DNA from: Diprion similis
Taxonomy: Eukaryota; Arthropoda; Insecta; Hymenoptera; Diprionidae
DNA: 64,000 bases
Direction: 5' to 3'
Assembly (NCBI RefSeq): GCF_021155765.1
Contig: NC_060114.1
Location: 9,357,501 to 9,421,500 of the forward strand
The position numbers were made by a program, and so were the translations under genes. This document shows positions 1 to 12,576 of this stretch, piece by piece. A model generated the notes under the pieces. That model made no database searches. It was not told the DNA's origin and saw nothing but the letters and a program-made list of their open reading frames with translations. How positions within the stretch are numbered: the stretch's first letter is position 1; the number at the start of each line of letters is the position of its first letter.

Positions 1-2014
1 GTACTAGTTGTTTAACACTTGCTGTGTTAAATGATGTAAATATATATTTGTGGTTTATTTTGCTAAATGCTGTATGTACTGAAAATTTGGCGAGGGACAG
101 AACCTCGGCAAATCGATCCTACGCCTGTGACACAGCTTTGTTATATATAATTTTATAGTTTATTATACATTCGATTTGTAAGCAGAAATGAATTTAGGTG
201 CCAGGTGTTTATGTAAACCGTATGCATATATCACAGGCAAGATTACAGGCGTGTAACCGTTCCTCATTAAATGAAGACACTTGAGAAAGATGAATGAATG
301 AGACGATTGACATCCTGGATAAAATTTCAAATTGAAGTAATAAAGAGAATACGGAATTTTCAAAATTCATGGCCTGAATCAATTTTTTAAAACGCCTCAA
401 CCGTATTTATCTCATACTTTACTCTACGCGTCGTCTTATGTATCGCGTCTAATAATTATTTCATCATACGTTCTTCGATCGATGCGATGATTACACAAAC
501 GGTATATACATATATTCAGGTATATATCTATGCGCAAACACCGAATGGATTCATCCATCCTCTCGCCCTAGAAACGTTCGCCGTCACGCTATCTTTGCAC
601 TCGGATGTAGGTGGCGGAGGGTGTTTTAGTTAGTATAGTTTTCTTTTACTCGACTCTATACTATATGTTATACACCCCAACAAGACACTTCCCACAAATT
701 TCAGGTGTTCAGGAGTCCAGAAAATGACTCGGTAAGTATAATGATAATTAGAGCCATCGCACGTACGAAACAAAGCTCACTTTGACGTTACTGTCTGACA
801 AAAAGAAAAACGAAGGAAAGCCACGTTTGCGAAGAGGTGAAATTCTCAAACGATATACGCATGTAAGCTAGGTTACAGATGAAATACTCTGGTGCACACC
901 ACTCGTTCACTTTCTTTTCCGGGATCAAACTCTTATACACTTGTTCCAAGGTGTTGTCGAAAATATAACACCAACCTATATATATATATATATATACCAC
1001 GGAAGGAATTTCCTGCGGAAAGAGAGTGATGATAATCCATCTGAAGTCGGGACGAAGTCATAGTGTATACACGTCTAGCCAATTAGGAACTAGACCGTTG
1101 AACAACTGCAGCGTTGTCCCAGTTTTAATGCAACTATTTTTAATCGTCGCCGGTGTGAATTAAACATAAACGCCCAGGTGTACTTGCGACAAAGGTAGAC
1201 GCGAGCAGGCGGATTTAACACTAAACTGGAAAAGGAGACGGGGTCATGGGAACCGGGTTAATCCCGTTTCGTCTGAAACTTAACGCGATATGAGCATCGC
1301 GTAGCTACAAAGTGGAGGAGGATAAATGATCGTTTGACCGAGGCGACGATGACGATCACTCTGAATCATTAAACCATGAAAAACGATTCCTATTCGTTTC
1401 GCTACAACTTTTTCACCGGTACCCGTGAGAAAAGATCCGCGATCCGACGCGCATCCGGATCTCGTGAAGGTAAATACTATATAGCAACAGCACACAGGCC
1501 ATTGTGATCGAACTAAATGATCGATTTTAGTCAATCATTCTTCACGAATATAGTTGAATACCTAAAGTAGAAGAAAAAATTTTTAAGTAAAAAAAAAATC
1601 ACATCTGTAACACAGTAAGTCCGAATCGAGTTAACCTGCTGCAGTTAAGAACAAAGAAATGACGCGTCGTCGTAGCTGCTTACGCCGGTAAATTTGTGGA
1701 TGGATATGGGTGCAGGGTTAGACGTTACAGTTTATACGTAGCGAGTTGTTCCCCCGTTTCAGGAACACCTGTCGTCGTCGTCGTCAGTCCCCGGCGATCG
1801 CGTAGCCCCACTTCCTGCCCTCTCGACTGTATACCTTGTCCGTACCCCTCGATGCCCGCTTACTATTCTCCGCGCTCTTGTTTTGTACAGAATACACACG
1901 CCGTCGTCGCCGTGCAGAACCTGTGATTTTTTTTTTTTCACTTTTGTCGAAAATCCGCGAGTCTCCCTCGACATACGGTTGAGTTTTTGAAATTTTATAC
2001 TTTCGTTTGTCAAG
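1..2014. other. non-coding stretch upstream of the cadherin gene
   Basis: Mostly AT-rich DNA with a short (TA)n run near 975-995 and no ORF that looks coding. A 27-base segment at about 704-730 is framed by TTTCAG and GTAAGT and could be a micro-exon, but nothing joins it to a gene. I see no RNA gene. Confidence 0.4.
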
Positions 2015-2719
2015 GGTGTAGCCCAAGCTGGCCACTGTGGATCTTCGTCAAACGACTTCGCAATGACGCGACACCCCAGCTCACAAAGTCTGAACTTGCA
2101 GTGAAAATTGGATCTTATGAACGATTTAACCAGCAACTCATGGATATTCCAGATGACAATTTTTACCGTGGTGAGTAAACCCGATATATAAGAGTGCGTA
2201 AAGTGATCACCGTGTATGACGGCAGTAGTTTTTCGGTTTTGTTACGTCGTTGTATTCGTAAAAAGTTCCGCCACTGCACCCTGACAATCTGAAAGTGAAG
2301 AAACGGAGGATAAAACACTTGACCATTTCAATTTTCAACAATACCGAAGCTGTCCGTAGCACGGAATACCGGGATGTGAGATAATTGCCTTGACTCTTGG
2401 TCATGTAGGACACGCGGTGCCGTTCTCGGTGGGTAGAATCCTCGGAGCGTGTATCGAGGATTCGTCGTCGTTACGGTGCGTCGATCACCGTCGTTACATG
2501 CGTTTAAGAAGTATAAGGATTGAGGAGGCGAAACAAATGTTCGGTATAATGGATATCGGGCACCTGCTCCGATATGTCAGTTTTCCGGTATTGGTTGTAG
2601 AGAAATCGTTGTCGCAACCTCCGGTCCCAGTATTAGTCACAGTAGGAAATTCGCAGCAGGAACTCGAACCGAAAATTAAAGCCTGGATCCGGCTGATGTG
2701 GAGAAAAAGAAGCATGTAA
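2015..2719 (+). CDS. candidate two-exon ORF, unknown product (partial, no start seen)
   Basis: Two open segments, 2015-2170 and 2409-2719, are each bounded by plausible splice sites: an AG acceptor before 2015, a GTGAGT donor at 2171, and a TAG acceptor ending at 2408. The phases match across the junction (one base plus two). The second segment ends in TAA at 2717-2719. The joined product would be about 155 residues and reads like ordinary protein, with a stretch LTKSELAVKIGSYERF in the first part and a basic C terminus (MWRKRSM). I do not recognise a family and found no ATG exon upstream. The alternative is that these are 5' untranslated exons of the cadherin gene 0.5 kb downstream, or chance. 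Low confidence. Confidence 0.25.
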
Positions 2720-3167
2720 GGGGGAAGAGAAATGACGAAACCAGTCACAATTAAGAGTCTAAATTAAATCGTAGCCGTGATCAGGAAACGCTCGGCAGCA
2801 GCAACTAGATTTAGAGAGACAATCGCGAATACAATCAACATCCACATATTAACATCCATATACAGGCTCATACAATATACGCCCACGTATCGCTGCACAA
2901 AGTTTCTCTCCGCATGCTTTCTAGCCACGCGTGTACAATAGTATATACCGGCTCTATTTTCCCCTCTGCAGCGGCACATTTTATTTCTGCACATACTTTA
3001 CATATAGATGATGGATGTGTAGGATTATCCGAAGTGTTCATGCTGCACGTATAGAGAAGGGTGCGTTACAAATTGGGCTCGTGATAATACAAAAATTTAC
3101 AATTTTCTTTGACTCGTTAATATATCTAATGCCATACTTATTATTTTGACTTTTCTAACGCCTACAG

Positions 3168-6100
3168 ATGAATGAAGAAATGTTCGTATCCATGGATGGA
3201 GACCTCGATACGATATGGAGGTAGATATACTGATAAAGATTATAATCTCGCTGATCTACTACCGCCTCATCCTGCATCAACCTGCCGCTGCCCAACGTAA
3301 GTCTTCATACATTTACGTGCTCGCTTATCGTCTTTCCACTAGCCCAAGCTAATCGTCGTACCATACGTCGAATTCGTCATTGCGAATCAGGATCGTTGGT
3401 TTGCATTTCTTAAACAATTACCAATCCCCATTATTCGGAACGAATTTTGTTTACAAATTTCCTCCCTACCTATCGAAAAGATTCGGAATTCGGGTGGAGG
3501 TCAAAATTTGGAAGGGTCAATATTTAGAACAGGCCATATATCGAAATTTCAAACATGTGAAAATAATATAACGAAAGATGAATCGTTTGAAATCTTGAGT
3601 CACTGGTTCATAGTCGTTCTAATCAGCGACACTTTCAAATATTAAGATTTCGAACAATTCATCTTTCGTCATATTATTTTTGCATGTTTTAAATTTCGAT
3701 ATATCAATCATTCAAAATATTAACCCTGCCGAGTTTTGACTCCGACCCCAAAATGCAACGAATAATTCAGTTGATTTGGTAAATTGAAAAATTTGCGAAC
3801 GAGGGATCATTTATTACAGCGTCAATTTTTTTCATATTTGCAATTATAAATGAAAACCAGTTACAGTTTGTTGATACCCAGACAGCGTAGAGAAAATTCT
3901 GCCACCCAGAATTGGCGATTAGTAATGGTCAGACGCACTAGCGACTGATAAAACTACTATAATAACAGCGAAAGGAGTAAAAAAAAGAACGGAAAAAGTA
4001 CCGGTAGGGAAATAATTCTTGCGTATGTACGAAAAATCTGGTGATAATTAGCGCCGTTGCGAGTTACGTAGAATCCACGTATACAAGGCACTCAAAGAGG
4101 TATACCAGGTATTCCTATACCTGTCGTTATACACGCGTCTCCTGTAGGCGAATGCGAAGCGATCAGCCAGAGGTTTGAATGCGGCTGGCAGACGACCCAA
4201 CCAGGCAGCCAGCCCTGCCTTGGCCGGAAGTTCGCTCCAAGGAACCGCGAATGTATATAGAATATCCACAATCAGGCACACACAGGCGCTCAAACGTATA
4301 GGTGGCTTCGTTTATGATATACAAGTGCATAGCACATCGTACGGGCAGCTGGCCGAATGCCTGTGCGTGTGTGCCTCGCACTGAGTAAAATATCATTCTT
4401 GACACGCACAAGTATACCATTGTACGAGGTATTACTCTTGTTGTAACTTGTATCCTACTTCTTAAACGCGGTATGAGCGCACGCGTATCATCTAACGCCT
4501 TCATCATACGTTTCACATAATGTGTATTGTTACTAATACGCAGCCTGCAGGTATGTTTTACTATTAACTCAGCGCACCTTAACTTCCGCAGGAACAAAGA
4601 AAGGCTTTCTTTGAGTATCGTTATGGAATTATTATTAATCCCTTGTTGACAATATTTCATTTACTTTTGTATCAAATTAAGGGATCGAATAATGTATGGA
4701 TGTAGCTTTTTGGTATATTATTCAGTCGGACGGTTTCGTGAAACCACATAGTTTTTCAACGTTGTTTTTTTATTTTTATCGAACATTTTGTATCGTAATC
4801 GCCAAAACGCGAGGAGAGCGCGACGGAGTTACGGAAGAAGGAAATTCGTAAATAAGGGATAAATTAGTTGAAGGCGTATTCAATTTTGACGCAACGGTTA
4901 CAGGTGATTTACCTAGCAGCAAACGGAAAAAAGTCTTTCATCACATCTTCGCAACAATTGAAACAATTAGAAAAATATTGCAGCAAGTCCGGTTGTTTGT
5001 CTGGAAGTTATTCAACTTCATCGTTTTTTCTATTAAGAATTTTATCATTCATAAATTTCTTTTGCATCCAATAAAACTAACAAAAACACATCAAATTGAC
5101 ATTAAAAATCAGAAAAAATAAAATTTCCATCGAAAACATAGGTAGTGGAACACGACTAAAGTGGAACTATCACAGTTTGTACTACGATGGAAAACGATAG
5201 CTGCCTGTATTTATGCAATTTCATCGACACAATCGTAAGCGCCTAGGAGAAGGCAATCTCAGTTTTAGTATGTAGACGCCTTGGCGTAGGCAACTTAATA
5301 TTCGTTACAGCAACGTTGAATACCATCCGCCAGGCGCAAACGGAAACTGATCACAAAATGATGTATCCTGATACAAAACCATATAAAAAAACTACCGGAA
5401 CGGTTTACAAAGACTGTTGTCTAGGAGTGTAGTAGTTGATCGATAGATGTATCAAATATAGTTTTCAATGGTTTATTAGTGATACGTGACACAAGATGTT
5501 TTCTCGAGAACGGGGCAACAGCGGCCCACCTTTTCGTCGGAGAAGAGCTGGAGGTCGGCGGAGTCGTCGGTGCGATCGGCGTGATTGGGGATCCTGTGAT
5601 CCCTGAGGATCCAGGATCCAAGGGAGACATTGAGCTGCGGTTGCAGGAGAGGGATAGCCCAGTGGCAATTTATCCCGGGTCAAAGAATCTCACCCTCACG
5701 AGGCCGTTGGATAAGGAGGGTGTCCAGGGACCGGCCAGCGTGTACGTCAACGTTATTTGTGAAAGGAGACGAACTCTTGATCCGGTTTGTATTATTTGAA
5801 GTTTAATTTTAGAGAATAGTTTGAATAAAGAATATATCGTGTAACATCGATTTTGTTCAATGTCGCAGGGATTCGTGATACCGGTAAATATACGAGTTAC
5901 GGATGCGAACGACAATGCTCCGCAATTCGTCAATGCGCCTTACGTCCTTAACATTTCCGAGGTAAGGAAGATCTGCGAGTTAATTGATGCGAATTCGCAA
6001 GACTTATTCTCAACGAGTGTACACCCAAATACTTGCATGGGCAATTCTTGACCTACTGTTTTAAAAAACCGTTGGATCGCGATAATGAGGCGGCCACTTC

Positions 6101-9100
6101 TTCGCATTGTTAAAGGTGACGGTCGTCGGCACGAGAGTGCTTCAAGGTGTTCGGGCCATCGACGCGGACCAGCCAGGCCCTTACTCGACGGTTGAGTATT
6201 CCGTACTGCCAGGACCGCACGCGGTAAGTTAGATAATTAATCAGACGAAAATCTTGACTTGTAATCAGTGAAATTGATTATGATGGGTTATTTGACTCAC
6301 CGAATTGATGATTATAACGAGGCTGCAGTTGACTGTAGCTATTACTCAGCTAATGCAAAACTGAAATCTGTCCATCAGACGTCTCATGGAAGACTTATGA
6401 CATGACTTTTGACATCTGAAAGACGTCATTTGGGCGTAAAACCTATTTTATACGTCCAAAGTCGCGTCATATGACTTTTATAAGATATCTGTCAGACAAA
6501 CTTCGTTTTTCTGTGTTAGCTGGGTAGCGTAGATGATAAAGATTGCGTGGACGACAAGTTTCGTTACTTCTATTGTGTTATGTACAGCCAGCTGTGTTCG
6601 TGGACGGTGAGAGACTCCGTCTGCAGGTATCCCGAGCACGTGCATGACCTTAGCAATAGAATCAATAGTATTAGTCGAAGTGTAGTTGAGATCAGTCATT
6701 TATTAAGCGACGCAATCGTCATTTTTTGATTACTTACCTTCCGTATAATACTGTCCATCCGCATAGGATTACTTCGTGTTTGTAAACGCTCTGGAAGGCA
6801 CTCTGGTATTGCGTAAGCCGCTGGACTACGAGACACTGAGTAACTTTTCCGTTGGAATTCGAGCCCAGGTTTGTACGAGATGACGTTTTTCTCTCTCAGA
6901 ATTAGTATACGCTAAGCTACTTCCTTATGACGTTTTTTCCTGCAGGACCAAGGCAACCCCCCGCAGATGACGGATACGGCCCTTCGGGTGAACGTGATCG
7001 ATGCTGATGATCAAAATCCAGCCTTCCTGAACGACCAATACAAGATCGCTGTACCAATCGGAGAAAAAAGCGTAAGCATAAGTATTTTAAGCAACTGGAT
7101 AAGTCGATTCAATAACCGAGAAATACTCGTGGTATAAGATCAACGTTTCGACATGAGAAATATAGCGGAAAAGAATCAGGGAATAATTAATACCTCCTCG
7201 TGCAATGCAGGGGACGACGTTGAGGGTGGAACCAGCGGCGATACGAGCCGTGGACCAGGACACAGGGATTAATTCTCCGGTTCGCTACACGCTTCAAGGG
7301 GGAGCCGTTTCGTTCCTCTCACTGAACCCGGGGACGGGGGATGTGGTGCTCACCAGGAGCCTGAGGGACCACGAGGTCGTCGCACCCACGACGCTGGTGA
7401 TAAAGGTGAGTCCATGTTCTTTCAAGTTTGCAAATTATAGATTATCGGTATCTTGTGTATATCATCGAGATTCGAGAAAATTACTCAAGACACGCACACC
7501 TCGTAATGCCTATGTTGTTCCCATTCATGGCTATCGCAGGCGACCCAGGTTGACAATCCGGATCGATACGCTCTGGCAACTGTCGTCGTCGCCCGGGAGG
7601 GAGGACTCGGTGCCGGACCCACAGCCGGTAAGCTTATCTCTTAACACGTTACCTATTGGAGAATGAAAAAGAAAGGAAGAAACAGAAAGTTCATTCGTAT
7701 CACGGAGACGGTAAATTAAATTTTTGAGGCGAATTTTTGAACATTTATAAAGAAACTTTAAGATACTTTTCAGGACATATTTTTCAACTTTCAAATATTA
7801 TGACCGAATGTACTTTGAGTACGTTTATATAAACGGTGAAATAAATATATGAATGAACAGGTGGACGACTTCCGGTGAGATTCGTCCTGAAGGACTACCA
7901 GGCATGCATCCCGGAGAACACACCACCAGGGAGTATTCTCCTCACGGCGGGCGTTAACAAAATAGACCCTGTAAGATTTGTCGTTTTATAACCATATAAT
8001 AGTTATAAATTGTGACACAAGAGTGCCCGACACGTAATTCTTCATCAACTGCAGAACTTGAGGTTCTGGCTGGTCGGGGCGAACGAGGATCTCGAAAGGT
8101 TCGCCATCACAAGATCCGGTGAGCTCATCCTGAAGGGTACCCTAGACTACGAGCGTCGCATACAGCACAGCTTCCGGGTTCACGTGACGGATGGGCACCA
8201 CGTAAGGCGTTGGGTCTCAATTTCTGCCTCTTCGTATTACCTTTATCCTTATAATCAATTTTCCAAACCGCTACTGTTCAGAACGACACAGCAAGAGTGA
8301 ACGTCTCGGTTGAGGACGTCAACGAATGGGAACCCAGGTTCCGGCATCCGCGGTACGAGCTTCACGCGAGGAGTCTCCGTCAGGGTTCTATCGTAGGTCG
8401 GTACAAAAGAATTTCCCATAAGCCGAATTTTAATACGGAGCGGTATCTGTACAGAGAATTAATTCTTTCTTACAGGAAGACTTGAAGCCGCTGACGGGGA
8501 CAGAGGGGACAGGGTCTCACTTTCGCTGAGGGGTCCGGACGCGAGGTATGCCTTATATTGTTTTGCACGCTAGATCTCAGTATCAACAAAAATGTACTCG
8601 TTTCCCATCACAAATTTTGACCATGTTTGCACACGTGAACGACAAAGCAGAACTGCCGCGAGTTAAACCTTCGCTTCCTACCTGCGAATTCGTAATGTAG
8701 GACAAGTCCGAGGTCGGCGAGATTTCTAAACTACCACTGGGGTCGAGTCGAATGAATAGGTCAGGGTATTTCCTTGATGATGACCACAGCTTATCATATG
8801 TAATGCTAATCCATGTCACTGGCTACTAAATCAATCTGCAAATCCAAAAATCTGTATGAATATTTGCACAACTATACCCACGATCCTTACCCCTTTACTT
8901 TTACAATTAATAAAAATTGAAATACAATTAAAAATCGGGCTCACACTAATTCATACACATCCTGACACATTCATGTAAATTCATGCATTTTGCAGATCGT
9001 TTGAGATTCGGGACAACGGAGAACTGATACTGAGATCATCGGGCCCTTTCAACGGGACAACGGCTCGACTGGTCGCCATTGCTTCGGACTCAGGTCGGCC

Positions 9101-10308
9101 GCCGAGGTGAGTTATTTTACGATAATTATTAATCAGAGGAATGCCGAATATGCGCACGACCCGGAGTGTTCAGTAGGTTTTTCAATATCAATTCGTATTC
9201 AGGTCCAGCATGGTGCCAGTAATCGTTCATCTTCCGAACGCCGGTTCCCTTCCAATTGCCGCAAGGGCCGCACCTGCCTGGCTCGGAAGTAGCGTCCTCC
9301 TCGTCGCCGTCTTTGGCGCAGTCCTGGGTCTTCTGGGCGTCGTAATCCTCGTCCTCATACTATACATATACAAGCAGTAAGTATAGATGCATCCAAACAC
9401 GCATAGCGTTACTTTTTTCGCTGATAAAGTCTGTTTAACCAGTTAAACTATAAGCATTGATTATTCTCTTCAGCAAACGACCAAAGAGTAGCAACTCGGT
9501 CAGCTCGTCGGGTTCGGGGTATCGGGACAAATCGCCAATTCCCTCGGCGCTGAGTCCGACGCCCCGGGTGCTGGCTGCCAACGCGTTGCGGGACGGGTCG
9601 GAAGGCCACGGTGTTGCGAAGGGGACGAACGACGTGGACAACCCAGTCTTCGGCGACGACAATGACAGCAACTACACGGCGACGATTAAAAGTACGTCCG
9701 GACTGACATTGTGCGCGACATTCTTCCACCTGCGCGATTTTCCAACTCGATTGTTTCAGGTGTCACCTCGGCGCGACAGATGCCCCAGGTCTGCGCGAGG
9801 CACAAGATCGCTCCGATGGTCTTGCCCCCTGTGGCCCCAAACCTGGCAGCCACCAGCCACATTCCGAACCTCGGTAGTCTCGTGCACAACATAAACAACC
9901 TTGCAGGCGGCGGTCTTCACCGCGGCAACGCGAGCTCGGTGAACGACTCCTCGAACTGCTCTGTCGACCCTCCGGATTCGCTGCAGGCTCCCGTGTCCGC
10001 CTGGCCCGTCGGTTCCGTGTCCCGGAGGGTGAAGAAACTGTCCTGGGACGACGACGACGTCGACGACGGTGACGAGGGCGACATCGACGGTCACAACAAT
10101 AACAACAATAAGCATAGGATCAACGACGCCGACAAGGTGAGTCTACAAATTCAAGACTGATATACCTACGAACGGATTTGTCGAGTCGATGAGATTCTTG
10201 ACCGTGTATTTCCAGGCAGTAGACAGTGTGGACGTTGCGCCAGATGTCAGGAAACCTGGAAACGGTATCAACGGTAGTGAGCAACTTAATCTGACAGTGT
10301 ACTTTTGA
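3168..10308 (+). CDS. short protocadherin-15-like cadherin, 837 aa, single-pass membrane protein
   Basis: Coding exons: 3215-3296, 5480-5784, 5869-5961, 6116-6223, 6767-6868, 6946-7071, 7211-7405, 7540-7627, 7861-7970, 8055-8201, 8282-8396, 8476-8545, 8996-9106, 9203-9376, 9474-9691, 9760-10136, 10216-10308 (2514 nt). All phases agree. Residues 1-27 form a signal peptide ending AAAQ. Five cadherin repeats follow: EC1 to DANDNAPQF (141-149), EC2 to DADDQNPAF (249-257), EC3, EC4 to a weak DVNEWEPRF (464-472), and EC5. A membrane helix spans about 581-606, with a 230-residue cytoplasmic tail containing an acidic DDDDVDDGDEGD stretch and a C-terminal TVYF that resembles a class II PDZ ligand. EC1 begins with a cysteine-containing strand and has a mid-domain VNVICERR strand, as in PCDH15/Cad99C EC1 (family knowledge). 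That family usually has about 11 repeats, so this is a short relative. Role inferred: calcium-dependent adhesion. The start listed includes a probable 5' UTR beginning at 3168. Confidence 0.85.
3491..3750. repeat. fold-back element, arms about 105 bp, in cadherin intron 1
   Basis: The segment 3491-3596 matches the reverse complement of 3644-3750 at roughly 85 percent by eye, with a loop of about 47 bases. For example AACGAAAGATGAAT on the left pairs with ATTCATCTTTCGTC on the right. It has no ORF. A fold-back MITE is the simplest explanation. I could not identify a target-site duplication. Confidence 0.7.
3751..5479 (+). other. remainder of cadherin intron 1
   Basis: The intron between the signal-peptide exon and EC1. 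It is AT-rich and holds only short chance ORFs (for example 4163-4660 on the minus strand) with no splice context or domain. Confidence 0.6.
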
Positions 10309-11254
10309 ACACTATTGAACCAGCCTAATTACAGTTTCTCACCTCGACGAAGACGCATATATACGAATTGATTATAATGAAACTAAAGACTTTATATTGT
10401 ACATTTATGATTACTGTATACTGAATAAATCGTACCTAAATGTACTCAACGAGATGAAAATGAACCAACAGTTTTCCGTATCCTCGGTACAATGTAAGAC
10501 GTCCACGACGCGATGTCGCGTAGAACGAGTCGTGGTGTAACTAGGTCAATGGGTCATTGTGTCAGCCGGTCATCAACCTTGCACAAACCGCTTAGTAAAA
10601 TAGCACAAATTTGCGGTACATATCCGCGTATGACGCTGAGATATGATTTTGCAACGCTTTATTCCGTTCTTCACACCGCAAAGATTTTACACAACCCAAG
10701 TAAAGAAAGCAGCGTATCGCGTAGGCATCAACGGTTCCCCGAACGTTAGGCGACGAAAATCAGGTGGGGAGAAAGCGGGCCGGCCGTCATCGCAGGTGAA
10801 GCACACTGCAGACGCTCCGGAACCGTAGTCAGAGCCGGGGAGCGAAGACACAATTAAAGGATCAACTGTAGACCAGGAAAATCTCTCAGCAAGTGCACCT
10901 CGACACGATACACTGTATACAGGTAATCTCGAGTTAGTTATTCACCGTCTTTTTACATATTCATTTACTCGAGCCATCATCCCATAAACTGAGGCTCCTG
11001 CCACGCTAGTCGTTAAATTTCGAGGAACCGATTCCAGACAAGGTCCGCAACGACGTGAGTTGCAGGTCGTACAGCGTGTTGGAATTTCCGGGAGAAAGTT
11101 TCAAAGTATATATACACAAACACATACGTATACGCATGTATGGAACGAAAGCAATAAGCAGTACGAATTTTGAATAATTGACCGTATACTTTTTTCTCTC
11201 GCTCAATTTTCAAGTTTTGCAGTTTCGTTTAGAATTCACTATCAACGCGACAGG
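10309..11254 (+). other. cadherin 3' region and upstream of lectin gene
   Basis: It contains the cadherin poly(A) signal and otherwise only short ORFs (10513-10749, 10643-10828) without splice or domain support. It probably includes the lectin 5' UTR and promoter. I could not pick a transcription start. Confidence 0.5.
10424..10429 (+). other. poly(A) signal AATAAA, cadherin gene
   Basis: An AATAAA lies 116 bases after the cadherin stop codon, in an AT-rich 3' region. It is a good candidate for the 3' end of the transcript. Confidence 0.55.
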
Positions 11255-12576
11255 ATGCTAGGGGCGTGGATTGGGATTCCGACCGCTCTGCTGACGGTGT
11301 GGATGACATTGCCGGGTACGAATGGTACGTATACCCAGGAAATGATAAATTGATATCGCTACTGCTTAGGTTGATGACGATGAAGTCACTTCATAGTGTA
11401 ATGTATGCACCAATACTTGTTCTTCAAACAGCAATATATCTTCCCTCAAACGTGTCAAAGTCGTCATCCGCCGACTCTCCAGGGCCTTGGAGCGAAATTT
11501 TGGAAGACTGGGTTCTTAGTGGTGGAGCTTCTTCTCGCATGTCAAGGGTAATGAAGATCGGTGACAACGCTTTGACTGTCTCGCCGACTGGGAATTCGCC
11601 GAACAAGCGGGATGTTTCCGAAACGGATCTGTACCTTCTGGGTAGGTTTCATTGAAATACCGCAGACAATACCTAAATAGGATTAATTTTTTGTGTACAT
11701 ATAGTCTGTATATGTATTTCATACCTGGCGCCTGAAATTCGTAACTAGCAGCCTATATGAGTTAAAAAGTAAGAACTAACTATATAAAGGTAGTATAAAC
11801 TATAGCTATAGATTAAATAGTCAGCTATTTATAGAATTTTTAATCTAAAAACTTCGTCGGTTTCATTATCATTTCCCGTAGGAGCGATAGAGAAACTCGT
11901 CTACAGGGTGGATTACATGGAAAAACGATTAAGAAGGGCAGAGGAGCTGCTCTACTATGTGGTTTCAGGAAACAATCAGGCTAAAGGTAAAATTCCGACA
12001 ATTAATTTCGAATAACTTTCCACTGCTCACACTTGCCTGAGTTATGACCAAATACTTTTCCTTGAATACGCATGGCGCTTATCTCAACCCGCTTGACACG
12101 ATTTTCCTGCATCAGATCCGTGCCCGAATAACTACACGCGGGTGGGCAAGAACTGCTACCACTTCAGCGCTCGCGAGTTCGACTGGAAGTCGTCGGCGAG
12201 CATGTGCAGAGGTTTCGGTGGCAATCTAGCGGAATTGGAGTCCGTGGAGGAGAACCAGGACCTGATAGCCCACCTGCAGACGGCCAAAAAGGTCAGGGGT
12301 AAGAGCTTCTGGACTGGGGGATTGAATCCTGGTCTCCTGTGGATATGGGCTGGAAGTGCAAGACCTGTGCACCAGGATACTAAGCAAAACGTGACCGGCG
12401 ACGGGAGATGTCTTAAGCTCGAGTACAACCCGGCCTCGAGGATATATTCGTACAAAGGAGACGATTGCGGGGCAAGGCACAGATACGTTTGCGAGTTTTC
12501 CACGGATGATGAGTCCGCGAACAAACTCGAGAGGACGGCACGCGAATTGACGGTGCGTCGTCGGGATGCAGTTTAA
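11255..12576 (+). CDS. secreted C-type lectin-domain protein, 281 aa
   Basis: Exons 11255-11324, 11432-11641, 11882-11986 and 12116-12576 join in phase (846 nt). Residues 1-23 look like a signal peptide. Residues 25-93 are Ser/Pro-rich linker. Residues 94-128 (LVYRVDYMEKRLRRAEELL) form a short amphipathic helix, probably an oligomerising stalk. The lectin domain covers about 131-263: opening CPNNYTRVGKNCYHF, then a WTGG segment, and closing cysteines in GRCLKLEY, DDCGARH and YVCEF. These match the disulphide frame of long-form CTLDs. No EPN, QPD or WND sugar/calcium motif is visible, so classical calcium-dependent sugar binding is doubtful. The basic C-terminal tail ends RRRDAV. It is likely extracellular, in haemolymph or matrix. 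The gene is convergent with the nicotinamidase gene. The symbol is unknown. Confidence 0.88.
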
